Below, in pieces: positions 55,081 through 62,580 of a DNA stretch of 64,000 bases. Below the pieces are notes generated by a model. That model had not been told where the DNA came from and made no database searches. It was given only the letters and a program-made list of their open reading frames with translations. Where the stretch lies: NCBI RefSeq assembly GCF_017742235.1, contig NZ_JAGHKQ010000003.1, positions 434,001 through 498,000 of the forward strand. Reading direction: 5' to 3'. Both the position numbers and the translations under genes were made by a program. Positions within the stretch are counted from its first letter, which is position 1; the number at the start of each line of letters is the position of its first letter. The DNA is from Bacillus sp. 165 (GTDB lineage: Bacteria > Bacillota > Bacilli > Bacillales > Bacillaceae_G).

Positions 55081-55132
55081 GAAACCATTTGGTTACATAT
55101 CTATAATACGAAACGTTTTGGTTTCATGTCAA
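55081..55132 (-). promoter_or_regulatory. Promoter with twin 16-bp palindromes before the SRPBCC-ArsR operon
   Basis: On the minus strand, TTGACA (55127-55132), an 18-base spacer, and TATTAT (55103-55108). Two related palindromes flank or fill it: GAAACCATTTGGTTAC at 55081-55096 and GAAACGTTTTGGTTTC at 55110-55125, centres 29 bases apart. The second fills the spacer. The likely ligand is the ArsR protein. Confidence 0.7.
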
Positions 55133-55283
55133 TATTTTAATTTATCCGAACCGAAGGGTTTTTACTCTTAATGAAAGGGATAGAACAAATAGGCAGAAAA
55201 ACAACTTGGTCGATAGCTAAAGTTTAGTTATTATGGAGAAAACTTAAAATAACAATCTGAATAACACAGTAAATAGCACACAA

Positions 55284-55316
55284 AAAAGCCCAGAGTTTAT
55301 TGTTCTGAGCTTTTTG
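55284..55316 (-). terminator. Terminator of the GNAT gene
   Basis: AAAAAGCCCAGA...TCTGAGCTTTTT stem-loop, 50 bases past the stop codon. Confidence 0.65.
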
Positions 55317-55365
55317 GCTTTAGGAGAGTTTGTTCCATTAGCTCACCCAAGAATTTAGAAAATTA

Positions 55366-55827
55366 TTAAAGCTTCAGCTTTAAACCTTCGTGCGTTGCTT
55401 TAAAACCTAACCGTTCATAAAATCTTAACGCATCAGGTCTTTTTTTATCAGTTGTCAGTTGTACTATATGACAACCGCGTTCTTCTGCGCGCTGGATTGC
55501 CCATTGTATCAGTTCAGTCCCTACACCTTTACCTCTCACAGAAGCTGATGTTCTCACTCCTTCGATAGTAGCTCTCCATCCACCTTGATGTGTTATGTAA
55601 GGTGTAAAAGTAATTTGCTGCACCCCAATCACTTCATTGCCATAACAAGCCACGACTAACTCGTTATTAGGGTCAGATGTAATAGCCTCAAATGCTTTTA
55701 TATAACTATTAGGAAGTGGATGCTCATAACGCTCACGTTCACTTCCCAAAACATCATCTGCAAGCATGGCAACAATGCTATCTAAATCTTTTTCAGTAGC
55801 CATCCTAAACCTTATCTTTGTCTCCAT
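55366..55827 (-). CDS. GNAT-family N-acetyltransferase
   Basis: 153 residues with GAGGGGGATTTAA before the ATG. Motif A VRTSASVRGKGVGTELIQWAIQRAEERG holds the acetyl-CoA pyrophosphate loop (RGKGVG, ~98-103). Motif B is DALRFYERLGFKATHEGLKL. The front half, KDLDSIVAMLADDVLG, is usual for this branch. The acceptor is unknown. Monocistronic. Confidence 0.87.
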   Translation of the reverse strand: METKIRFRMATEKDLDSIVAMLADDVLGSERERYEHPLPNSYIKAFEAITSDPNNELVVACYGNEVIGVQQITFTPYITHQGGWRATIEGVRTSASVRGKGVGTELIQWAIQRAEERGCHIVQLTTDKKRPDALRFYERLGFKATHEGLKLKL

Positions 55828-56010
55828 TTAAATCCCCCTCTTATGAGTACATCTCTTATTAGTTTCAATGCTAACTAAATTCACATCATAAGTTAATCAT
55901 AATTATTTTATTGCTTTTAATAAGTTTTTCTTATGTAATTGTTAGATACCTTTCTTCAACTCTTCTGCCCTCTTAACAGAACAAGAATTATCGCATTCGA
56001 AATAACGCAG

Positions 56011-56028
56011 TGACAATAGTTATTGTCA
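56011..56028. promoter_or_regulatory. Orphan 18-bp palindrome
   Basis: TGACAATA-GT-TATTGTCA, 8-bp arms. It looks like a regulator site but is far from any intact start codon. Confidence 0.35.
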
Positions 56029-56340
56029 TTCTTTAATGGGTATACTCTTTCACTTGTTAATTCGGCAATATAATAAGGATTAATCTATACTTTTCAATAA
56101 AAAATCGAGTAAAAAACCCTTGCGATTTCATACTCGATTTCCACTGCTGATTCTATTGCTTCTCCACGTTATTTGCCGATAGCACAGTCTTCTTTCCTTT
56201 TGGACCGCAAAGCACTTAATATATGTAATCAATTCGCCGCTACTGGCTCCACATAAATTTTAAATAGCTGAATATAGCCATCTGTATTTCAACTGTTACT
56301 AAAAACGAACATTTTTTAGAACATTTGTTCCAAAATGATA

Positions 56341-56390
56341 AAAAAGCTGTCTCAAAGGTTGTTTGTCAACGACCTTTGAGACAGCTTTTT
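56341..56390. terminator. Strong hairpin with A/T flanks
   Basis: 18-bp arms AAAAAGCTGTCTCAAAGG and CCTTTGAGACAGCTTTTT around a 14-base loop. It would terminate in both directions. It may be the relic end of a mobile element, since no gene ends near it except the LysE relic at 56464. Confidence 0.6.
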
Positions 56391-56463
56391 TTGTTCAACT
56401 CAAGCGGTAATAATTGAATAAGAAGCCCGTTTTATTCTAGAAAAATCGAAACTGCACTATACA

Positions 56464-56870
56464 CTAATAACAAGCTATAATTACATTAAACTGATTTCTA
56501 TACTTTGATAAGAACTTTTGAAACATTGAACCGAACATACTCCAACAGAAAGTACTCATAAAACCAACAAAAGCTAGAAATAATGAATAAAATAGTAAGC
56601 TGGAATTTGAAGTGTGCTATGGGAGTATGAAGGTTGATATTGCAGTTAGGCCATATAAAATAGCTTTCAGATTTATGAATTGCAAAAGCATGCCTGTTAA
56701 AAAACTGTTATTCTTACCTACATCATTATCTTGATCTTTATTTTTACTGGTAATAATTTTTATAGCCAGATATAACATATAAATTGCACCGAGGATAGTC
56801 ATAATAAATGGAATTTTTAAGCAACAGATTAAAATAACTACACAATAACATTATTAGAAAGAAACCTACT
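56464..56870 (-). pseudogene. LysE/RhtB-type exporter relic
   Basis: An open part (56617-56802) reads MTILGAIYMLYLAIKIITSK, then FLTGMLLQFINLKAILYGLTA and ends ISTFILP at a TAG. Beyond it the same frame continues as family-like sequence (SNSSLLFYSLFLAFVGFMST, WSMFGSMFQKF) to a normal stop at 56464. Upstream, CVVILICCLKIPFI also continues in frame, but the N-terminal helices are missing. So this is a 5'-truncated gene with one nonsense codon. Confidence 0.7.
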
Positions 56871-57007
56871 CCTAAGCAAAACCTTTAACAATACATTAAT
56901 TATTTTAGTTTCCGTTTTTGCAATTAACATTTTTCTGTTTTCATTGACTTATGATAAAACGCGCATACAGAAACTCAATTCATTACATTTCTCATTCTGT
57001 ATTCGCT

Positions 57008-57045
57008 ACAGAAGAAGCCCTCAATCTGATAAGGGCTTCTTCTGT
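57008..57045 (-). terminator. Terminator of the aldo/keto reductase gene
   Basis: ACAGAAGAAGCCCT/AGGGCTTCTTCTGT perfect stem about 50 bases beyond the stop codon. Confidence 0.75.
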
Positions 57046-57097
57046 TCCATCTCCAATAACTAATTTGTTAAGTTCATTTTCTACTTGCTGCTTTTCC

Positions 57098-58126
57098 TTA
57101 TTTTCTATGATTATCAATCAATGAAAGTGTTTCCCCATGCAGTGCATTAAGCACAGACTCAGATGCTAGGAACTCATGCGGAAAGCCCAATTCAATTTTA
57201 CTTAGTTCATGTAATCGTTCGAGATGTTCTTGTTCTAGTGTAAACTGAACACTTTCTAAATTATCCTTCATCTGCGATTCTTTGCGTGCACCCACAATTG
57301 GAATGATGACACCGTTTTGCTGGCGAACCCAATTGATCGCTACTTGAGCTGGACTGCGCCCTATTTTTTTTGCAATTTCTACAACCGATTCTGCGATTAA
57401 TATATTTTTGTCCTTTAACCTTGCACTATTGGGTGAAAGTCTTTTAGGATCAGAATTATTATTTCTGTATTTGCCGGTCAATGCTCCTCCTGCTATCGGC
57501 GCCCATGCCGTTACACCGATATCAAAGGCATGTGCCATTGGCAACAGATCACGTTCTGGAGCTCGCTGCATCAAGTTGTATTCAACCTGAAGCCCAATAA
57601 AAGGTGTCCATCCTCGTAAAGCTGCTAATGTATTTGCTTGTGACACAATCCATGCAGGCGTATCGGAAATGCCCACATATAATACTTTCCCAGCGCGTAC
57701 CAAATCATCTAATGCACGCATTACTTCTTCAACTGGTGTTAGAAAATCCCATGCATGCAGCCACAACAGATCAATATAATCCGTTTTCAGCCTTTTCAAG
57801 CTTGCTTCCACCGATTGAACTAGATTTTTCCGATGATTCCCACCGCCGTTTGGATCATGCCGGCGAGTGGTTAACGAATATTTCGTTGCTACTACATATT
57901 GCTCTCTATTTGATTGGATAAATTCACCTAAGTAAGCTTCACTTGTACCATTTGTGTAGTTGACTGCTGTATCAATAAAGTTCCCGCCTGCTTCTGTAAA
58001 AGTATTGAAAATCTTTTGACTTTCTTCTTTAGAGGCACCAAAACCCCAATCCTCTCCAAACGTCATCGTACCCAACGCCAATTCAGACACTCGTAAACCA
58101 CTTTTACCTAGTAATTTGTATCTCAT
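57098..58126 (-). CDS. Aldo/keto reductase of the MarR-palindrome cluster
   Basis: 342 residues. Catalytic tetrad: Asp and Tyr in FIDTAVNYTNG, Lys in VATKYSL, His in LLWLHAWD; NADPH end IVGARKESQMKDNLESV. AAAGGAGAAATAT precedes the ATG. It has the C-terminus GFPHEFLASESVLNALHGETL, shared with a stray tail fragment at 59016-59172, so a second copy was once present. A partial 16-bp palindrome lies 19 bases before its start. Probable aldehyde/ketone detoxification. Confidence 0.88.
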   Translation of the reverse strand: MRYKLLGKSGLRVSELALGTMTFGEDWGFGASKEESQKIFNTFTEAGGNFIDTAVNYTNGTSEAYLGEFIQSNREQYVVATKYSLTTRRHDPNGGGNHRKNLVQSVEASLKRLKTDYIDLLWLHAWDFLTPVEEVMRALDDLVRAGKVLYVGISDTPAWIVSQANTLAALRGWTPFIGLQVEYNLMQRAPERDLLPMAHAFDIGVTAWAPIAGGALTGKYRNNNSDPKRLSPNSARLKDKNILIAESVVEIAKKIGRSPAQVAINWVRQQNGVIIPIVGARKESQMKDNLESVQFTLEQEHLERLHELSKIELGFPHEFLASESVLNALHGETLSLIDNHRK

Positions 58127-58144
58127 ATATTTCTCCTTTTATAA

Positions 58145-58160
58145 TTGTTTGTACACCTAA
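58145..58160. promoter_or_regulatory. MarR-type palindrome, copy 1 (imperfect)
   Basis: TTGTTTGTACACCTAA. The left half fits the TTGTWTGTACAWACAA consensus; the right half deviates at three positions. Upstream of the aldo/keto reductase gene. Confidence 0.6.
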
Positions 58161-58167
58161 ATATTAG

Positions 58168-59004
58168 TTATTTCAGTACGTCTGGCCTTAATAGGCTCAT
58201 ACTAATATCCCATAATTTTTTTGCGGCGTTCTCATCATTAGCGGCGGCCGTTGTTTCTGCTGGTTTACGATTTGAAAAAAATGTACCGCTCACCCCTTTT
58301 ACTTCTGGGGATGATGCAAGATAAACCGGCGTTTTTGCTCCTTTTTCCGTACTTGCAGACGTTAATTTAAAAATTGTTCTTAAAATCCAAGGCAATTCAT
58401 GCATAATGTTCGTCTTGATGATTCCAGGGTGAAGACTATTTACCGTAATCGGTCTGCCTTCGAGTTTTTTAGCCAATTCTTTTGTAAACAGAATTAATGC
58501 TAGCTTAGTAGGACCGACTGCTTTAAAGAAGGTATAATTATTTTTCGTCATTAAATCATCAAAATTCATTTTAATACCACTATGTTTGGATGCCACATTA
58601 ATGACCCTGCCTTCTCCACTCGCTTCTAATGAATCAAGCAAAAGATGGGTTAGTAAAAAGTGCGATAAATAGTTTGTCGCAAAAGTCGTTTCAATGCCGT
58701 CTTCTGTCTCAGATCTTTTTGGAAGAAACACTGCCGCGTTATTGATTAGAACATCTAACTTATTAAACGCTTCTTTAAACTTATCCGCTGCCTGACGGAC
58801 CTGCTGTTGAGAGGATAGGTCTGCAATCAGTAAATGGACACTGTGGTTTCCACTTTGTGCTATAATGTCTCGCACTGCCTCCTGCCCTTTCTCCCTGCTT
58901 CGGCACAGAATCACAACCGTGGCTCCCATTTTGGCTAATTCAAGAGCGGTTGCTCTCCCGATCCCTGAATTACCCCCAGTAATTAAACAAATTTTATTCT
59001 TCAT
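58168..59004 (-). CDS. Short-chain dehydrogenase (retinol dehydrogenase-like)
   Basis: 278 residues. TGGNSGIGRATALEL cofactor motif, NNAAVFLP, Ser in INVASKHSG, and the active-site Tyr of the usual YxxxK is replaced: the sequence reads FFKAVGPTKLAL, with Gly-Pro where Tyr-x-x-x-Lys would put Tyr (the Lys of TKLAL is present). Activity could therefore be altered. The tail STEKGAKTPVYLASSPEVKGVSGTFF is typical of the group. It follows the AKR-tail relic and the other SDR gene on the same strand. Confidence 0.82.
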   Translation of the reverse strand: MKNKICLITGGNSGIGRATALELAKMGATVVILCRSREKGQEAVRDIIAQSGNHSVHLLIADLSSQQQVRQAADKFKEAFNKLDVLINNAAVFLPKRSETEDGIETTFATNYLSHFLLTHLLLDSLEASGEGRVINVASKHSGIKMNFDDLMTKNNYTFFKAVGPTKLALILFTKELAKKLEGRPITVNSLHPGIIKTNIMHELPWILRTIFKLTSASTEKGAKTPVYLASSPEVKGVSGTFFSNRKPAETTAAANDENAAKKLWDISMSLLRPDVLK

Positions 59005-59015
59005 TATGTTTCCCC

Positions 59016-59172
59016 TTAGCTATTATTTCTGTGATTATCGATATTGGCATACATTTGCTGTTGTCCAGTTGTCAAAAAATCATGTGGAAATCCAAGTGTA
59101 ACTTTAGAGATTTCATTTAATCTTTCCAGTTTGTTCTTTTCCGTGAGACGATATGTTACCAACTGATTCTCT
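59016..59172 (-). pseudogene. Tail fragment of a second aldo/keto reductase
   Basis: The minus strand reads QLVTYRLTEKNKLERLNEIS followed by KVTLGFPHDFLTTGQQQMYA and NIDNHRNN, ending at TAA 59016-59018. It matches the C-terminus of the reductase encoded at 57098-58126 (LERLHELSKIELGFPHEF ... LIDNHRK). It overlaps the end of the upstream SDR gene in another frame. The rest of the gene is missing. Confidence 0.72.
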
Positions 59173-59863
59173 TCTCGTCTCTAAAAAATCCGCCGTTTGG
59201 GCCATCTTCTTCCAGTTCAGCAAGCCATAATATGGAACGGGCTGCTTCCTCTGCACTTCTTGGTGCATTCGGACCACCCATATCCGTACGTACCCATCCA
59301 GGACAAACAGCATTAATCTTGATATTTCCAGAAACCTCAGAAGCTAAAATACGGGTAAGACCATTTAGAGCAAGCTTTGATAATTTATAAGACCCTGCCC
59401 CGGAATAATCCATTTCATCTATTTGTCCATATCCTGAAGAAACATTGACAATCCTTCCATAATTATGTTTTTTCATTAATGGAAGGAAAGATCGAATAAG
59501 ATGAAAGGGGCCTAAAAGGTTCGTTCTCATCGTTTTTTCTAAAATCGCAGAATCTTCTTCTGATAGCTTTTGGCCTTCATCCAAATAGACACCTGCATTA
59601 TTGATTAGCACATCCAGCCGGCCGTATCGTTGTTGAACGTACTCCACCGCATTCTGAATACTTTCCATATGATCAACATCAAGTTCTACAAAGCTGATGT
59701 CAACCCCTTGTTTCTGCAGCGATGAAACAGCTTTTTTTCCATTATCTTCGTTTCTGCTGCTCAATAATACTTTAAAGTTTTTCTCAGCTAATTGCTTGCT
59801 TAATTCAAACCCAATCCCTTTGTTACCGCCAGTTATAAGGGCAATATTTTTAACTTGTGACAC
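59156..59863 (-). CDS. Short-chain dehydrogenase/carbonyl reductase
   Basis: 235 residues, GTG start at 59863 with AAGGAGGAGATATA upstream. TGGNKGIGFELSKQL, NNAGVYLDEG, Ser in VNVSSGYGQ, Tyr/Lys in YKLSKLALN, PGWVRTDMGGPNAPRSAEE and the usual C-terminus GGFFRDEKRISW. It looks like plant-type/YwfH-like carbonyl reductases. A palindrome 20 bases upstream suggests MarR control. First gene of a probable two-gene unit. Confidence 0.87.
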   Translation of the reverse strand: MSQVKNIALITGGNKGIGFELSKQLAEKNFKVLLSSRNEDNGKKAVSSLQKQGVDISFVELDVDHMESIQNAVEYVQQRYGRLDVLINNAGVYLDEGQKLSEEDSAILEKTMRTNLLGPFHLIRSFLPLMKKHNYGRIVNVSSGYGQIDEMDYSGAGSYKLSKLALNGLTRILASEVSGNIKINAVCPGWVRTDMGGPNAPRSAEEAARSILWLAELEEDGPNGGFFRDEKRISW

Positions 59864-59882
59864 TATATCTCCTCCTTTTTAA

Positions 59883-59898
59883 TTGTTTGTACATGCAA
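59883..59898. promoter_or_regulatory. MarR-type palindrome, copy 2
   Basis: TTGTTTGTACATGCAA, one mismatch between arms. It lies 20 bases before the SDR gene start. Confidence 0.75.
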
Positions 59899-59924
59899 TT
59901 ATATTTCAATAATAATGACCATGA

Positions 59925-60347
59925 CTAAAGAATTCGATATTCATTATCCTCATCTCTATATGAGTCCTCTGCAGCGGTCGGCCTTACGTTTTCGAAAAAA
60001 ACAACGGAATTACCGCTAGTGTCCTGAAATAGGTAACAAGGTCCATTCGGTATTCCAAATGGTCCCGCTTCTTCCTTCCATCCTCTTTTTCTTAATTCTA
60101 TTTCCGTTGGATTTAAGTCTGTTACTTCATAAATTGGCATGCATGTCGGTGGGATTAGGTGATCCTCGATTAATATTAGTGATCCTTCCCCTATTTCAAA
60201 CGCTGCTACCTTTGCTCCAAAGCGATCAAACACCCAATGTAATTTGCCTCCAAGAACCGATTTATAGTAGTGAAAATCAGATTGGAAATTTGAAGTACCC
60301 ATATACAAATACATCAATTTGTTAAATGGAATAGAACTCAGCTTCAT
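59925..60347 (-). CDS. VOC-family protein (glyoxalase/dioxygenase fold)
   Basis: 140 residues from ATG 60347 (AAAGGAGGGTG upstream). It reads NKLMYLYMGTSNFQSDFHYY, LGGKLHWVFDRFGAKVAAFE and GPFGIPNGPCYLFQDTSGNSVVFFE, the two beta-alpha-beta-beta-beta modules of the VOC fold with a candidate metal Glu near the end. The substrate is unknown; it may open or bind an electrophile or quinone, given its neighbours. A palindrome lies 66 bases upstream. Confidence 0.8.
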   Translation of the reverse strand: MKLSSIPFNKLMYLYMGTSNFQSDFHYYKSVLGGKLHWVFDRFGAKVAAFEIGEGSLILIEDHLIPPTCMPIYEVTDLNPTEIELRKRGWKEEAGPFGIPNGPCYLFQDTSGNSVVFFENVRPTAAEDSYRDEDNEYRIL

Positions 60348-60412
60348 CACCCTCCTTTTATAAAGGGTCCTATTGTTTTGTTTATGATGCATTCATACTA
60401 TCATTTTGTTTG

Positions 60413-60428
60413 TTGTTTGTACATACAA
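60413..60428. promoter_or_regulatory. MarR-type palindrome, copy 3 (perfect)
   Basis: TTGTTTGTACATACAA in the divergent region between the VOC and marR genes. Confidence 0.78.
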
Positions 60429-60526
60429 TAATAATAAACTAATAATTATGAAAAATCAATTATTATCACTAACAATTTTCCTTACTATAATCATAGGTTA
60501 ACACTTGTAAATTAATGTAAAATAAT

Positions 60527-60553
60527 TTGACAAAGAATATAAATTGTTATAGT
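60527..60553 (+). promoter_or_regulatory. Probable marR promoter
   Basis: TTGACA (60527-60532), then TATAGT (60548-60553). The spacer of 15 is short for sigma-A. Operator copy 4 starts at once after the -10 element, a good position for autorepression. Confidence 0.5.
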
Positions 60554-60569
60554 TTGTATGTACAAACAA
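60554..60569. promoter_or_regulatory. MarR-type palindrome, copy 4
   Basis: TTGTATGTACAAACAA, 20 bases before the marR start codon and overlapping the expected transcription start. Confidence 0.8.
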
Positions 60570-60588
60570 AACGTTAGGGGTTTTTATT

Positions 60589-61011
60589 ATGGTCGATGAT
60601 TTTTTTGATAATTGCCTGTATTTTACAGTGAATAAACTTTCTCGTGCCATTACAAAAATGGCTGAAGATTCCTTTAAAAAAACGGGCTTATCCCCCACTC
60701 ATGCATTTTTGATGATGTTGGTTATTGATAAGCCTGGCATATCACAATCAGAATTAGCGGACGCTCTACATCTAAAGCCTTCCACTATTACCCGCTTTGT
60801 CGATAAGCTGGTTGAAAAGGGATTGATTGAACGAAAAACAGAAGGAAAAAGATCGTTAAATTTTCCGACTGAAAATGGAGAGGCGATCCTTAAAGATATT
60901 AAGGAAGGCTGGAAAATTTTATTTCGAGCGTACTCTGATGTTTTAGGTGAAGAAGAAGGAAAAGCATTAAATAAATTAATAAACGAGGCAGGCAACAAAT
61001 TAGAAAAGTAA
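60589..61011 (+). CDS. MarR-family regulator, likely controller of the 57-62.5 kb cluster
   Basis: 140 residues with TTAGGGGTTTTT before the ATG. Winged helix: ISQSELADALHLKPSTITRFVDKLVEKGLIERKTEGKRSLNF (seen in parts, ~50-95), with dimerisation helices at both ends. A Cys occurs at residue ~8 (FDNCLYFTVNK), a position where redox-active MarR proteins such as YodB or CatR carry their reactive thiol; this makes electrophile sensing plausible. The palindrome TTGTATGTACAAACAA in its own promoter and at six other places nearby is the probable operator. Confidence 0.87.
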   Translation: MVDDFFDNCLYFTVNKLSRAITKMAEDSFKKTGLSPTHAFLMMLVIDKPGISQSELADALHLKPSTITRFVDKLVEKGLIERKTEGKRSLNFPTENGEAILKDIKEGWKILFRAYSDVLGEEEGKALNKLINEAGNKLEK

Positions 61012-61017
61012 AAAAAT

Positions 61018-61065
61018 AAAAAGCCTTTGATAAATACAAATTTCGTATTTAATAAAGGCTTTTTA
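61018..61065 (+). terminator. Terminator of marR
   Basis: AAAAGCCTTT ... AAAGGCTTTTT with an inner AATAC.AA/TCGTATT pairing. The stop codon is seven bases upstream. Confidence 0.75.
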
Positions 61066-61073
61066 TTCTTTAA

Positions 61074-61089
61074 TTGTATGTACAAACAA
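61074..61089. promoter_or_regulatory. MarR-type palindrome, copy 5
   Basis: TTGTATGTACAAACAA, identical to copy 4. Between marR and the first oxidoreductase gene. Confidence 0.8.
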
Positions 61090-61138
61090 AACAGTTGACC
61101 TGTATTTTAATTCGTGTTAATTTGATTATGTAAAATAT

Positions 61139-61154
61139 TTGTATGTACAAACAA
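61139..61154. promoter_or_regulatory. MarR-type palindrome, copy 6
   Basis: TTGTATGTACAAACAA, identical to copies 4 and 5; its start is 65 bases after that of copy 5, near six helical turns, permitting looping or cooperative binding. Confidence 0.8.
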
Positions 61155-61242
61155 CAAAAGAGATGACGATAGTACTAGAAATTGGATTAATGAAACAAAA
61201 TAAAAACTAGACAAGAATCACAAGACAAAAGGAGATTATCTA

Positions 61243-61779
61243 ATGAAAACACTAGTGATTATTACTCACCCTAATCTTGAACAATCGCGAATTAATCGTG
61301 CTTGGATGGAAGAATTGAAAAAACATGAAGAAATTACAATCCATACTCTTTATCAAGCATATCCAGATGGAAAAATAAACGTCGCACACGAACAAAGCCT
61401 ATTAGAGGCACATGACCGTATTATTCTGCAATTCCCATTTTACTGGTACAGCTCACCTGCTTTGTTAAAACAATGGCAAGATGAAGTACTTGCTTATGGC
61501 TGGGCATACGGTGAAGGCGGCGACAAGATGCACGGCAAAGAGCTGGGTCTTGCAATTTCAACCTTCGGTCCTAAAGATTCCTATCAGCCGACTGGCTACA
61601 ATCATTTTACTATGGAGACTTTAACAACTCCCCTGCAGCAAACAAGCAATCTCATTGGTACTAAGTTTATGCCATTATTTGTGTTAAATGGTGTTATGCA
61701 TGTTTCAGATGAAGAACTTGCAGAAAACGCAAAAGCGTATGTTAATCATGTTCTTCAGCCATCATTAGTTGAAGCTTAA
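61243..61779 (+). CDS. NAD(P)H oxidoreductase, flavodoxin-like fold (quinone reductase type)
   Basis: 178 residues with AAAAGGAGATTATCT upstream. KTLVIITHPNLEQSRINRAW (flavin phosphate loop region), HDRIILQFPFYWYSSPALLKQWQDEV, and GKELGLAISTFGP are the KefF/YwrO/MdaB family marks. It reduces quinones or similar electrophiles with two electrons, using FMN or FAD. Two operator copies stand before it. It is a close paralogue of the next gene. Confidence 0.88.
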   Translation: MKTLVIITHPNLEQSRINRAWMEELKKHEEITIHTLYQAYPDGKINVAHEQSLLEAHDRIILQFPFYWYSSPALLKQWQDEVLAYGWAYGEGGDKMHGKELGLAISTFGPKDSYQPTGYNHFTMETLTTPLQQTSNLIGTKFMPLFVLNGVMHVSDEELAENAKAYVNHVLQPSLVEA

Positions 61780-61866
61780 TTTAAAAAACTTGATTTAATC
61801 GAGGTTATTCTTTCTCTAAAATACCTCTATTGAATTAAACACTTGTGTTTTTTAAGGGAATTTTAT

Positions 61867-61882
61867 TTGCATGTACAAACAA
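61867..61882. promoter_or_regulatory. MarR-type palindrome, copy 7
   Basis: TTGCATGTACAAACAA, one mismatch between arms. It lies 31 bases before the second oxidoreductase gene. Confidence 0.75.
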
Positions 61883-61913
61883 TTATAAAACTTCTATCAG
61901 AAAGGTGATAAAT

Positions 61914-62453
61914 ATGAAAACCTTAGTCATTGTTGCCCATCCAAATTTGGAGCAATCGAAAGTAAATAAAACGTGGATGGACCGTCTTCAACAAGAAGAA
62001 AATGTAACGGTTCACAATTTATATGCACATTATCCTACTTTTGAAATTGATGTAAAAAAAGAGCAGCAGCAATTATTAGAGCATGATCGCATTGTTCTGC
62101 AATTCCCATTCTATTGGTACAGCTCGCCTGCTTTATTAAAACAGTGGCAGGATGTCGTTTTAACATATGGCTTTGCCTACGGGGCAGAAGGAAACAACCT
62201 CCACGGAAAAGAGTTTATACTGGCAATTTCAACTGGCGGTCCGGCTGAAGCTTACCAAGCCGGCGGATACAACCACTATTCCATGAGTGAGTTGACTCGT
62301 CCTTTCCAAGCGACAGCTAACCTGTGCGGCATGCATTTCTTGCCCTCCTTCCTTTTACAAGGAAGGAGGACACTTAATGAAGAAAGACTGCAAGAAAGTA
62401 CGGAAGCACTGGCAGCTTACGTAACCAATCCAAATTTACGCGCAGGGCGCTAA
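61914..62453 (+). CDS. NAD(P)H oxidoreductase, flavodoxin-like fold (paralogue)
   Basis: 179 residues from ATG 61914 (GAAAGGTGATAAAT upstream); the longer frame would swallow the operator. It has the same motifs as its neighbour (KTLVIVAHPNLEQSKVNKTW, HDRIVLQFPFYWYSSPALLKQWQDV, GKEFILAISTGGP). The two proteins look more than half identical by eye, so this is a tandem duplication with its promoter/operator included. Terminator follows at 62516. Confidence 0.88.
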   Translation: MKTLVIVAHPNLEQSKVNKTWMDRLQQEENVTVHNLYAHYPTFEIDVKKEQQQLLEHDRIVLQFPFYWYSSPALLKQWQDVVLTYGFAYGAEGNNLHGKEFILAISTGGPAEAYQAGGYNHYSMSELTRPFQATANLCGMHFLPSFLLQGRRTLNEERLQESTEALAAYVTNPNLRAGR

Positions 62454-62515
62454 ACGGTCATGAGAGTTGAAAAACATTATCTAGTTTTATCCAGCATTAA
62501 GTAATCATGTATAAC

Positions 62516-62560
62516 GACGGAAAAGCAGGATCACCCTTTATCGGGTCCTGCTTTTCCGTC
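62516..62560 (+). terminator. Terminator of the second oxidoreductase gene
   Basis: GACGGAAAAGCAGGA...TCCTGCTTTTCCGTC, 15-bp perfect arms with an inner CCC/GGG. Confidence 0.75.
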
Positions 62561-62580
62561 TAAAAGAAGAAGATTAAATC

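Larger units (their letters stand above)
55060..55365. other. Intergenic region, SRPBCC operon promoter and GNAT terminator
   Basis: About 300 bases; beyond the twin-palindrome promoter and the terminator at 55284-55316 nothing is seen. Confidence 0.5.
55828..56463. other. Long intergenic region with three inverted repeats
   Basis: About 640 bases without a supported gene. It contains the 18-bp palindrome at 56011-56028, a looser hairpin with AAATCGAGTA/TACTCGATTT arms (56103-56141) and the strong hairpin at 56341-56390. Confidence 0.55.
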
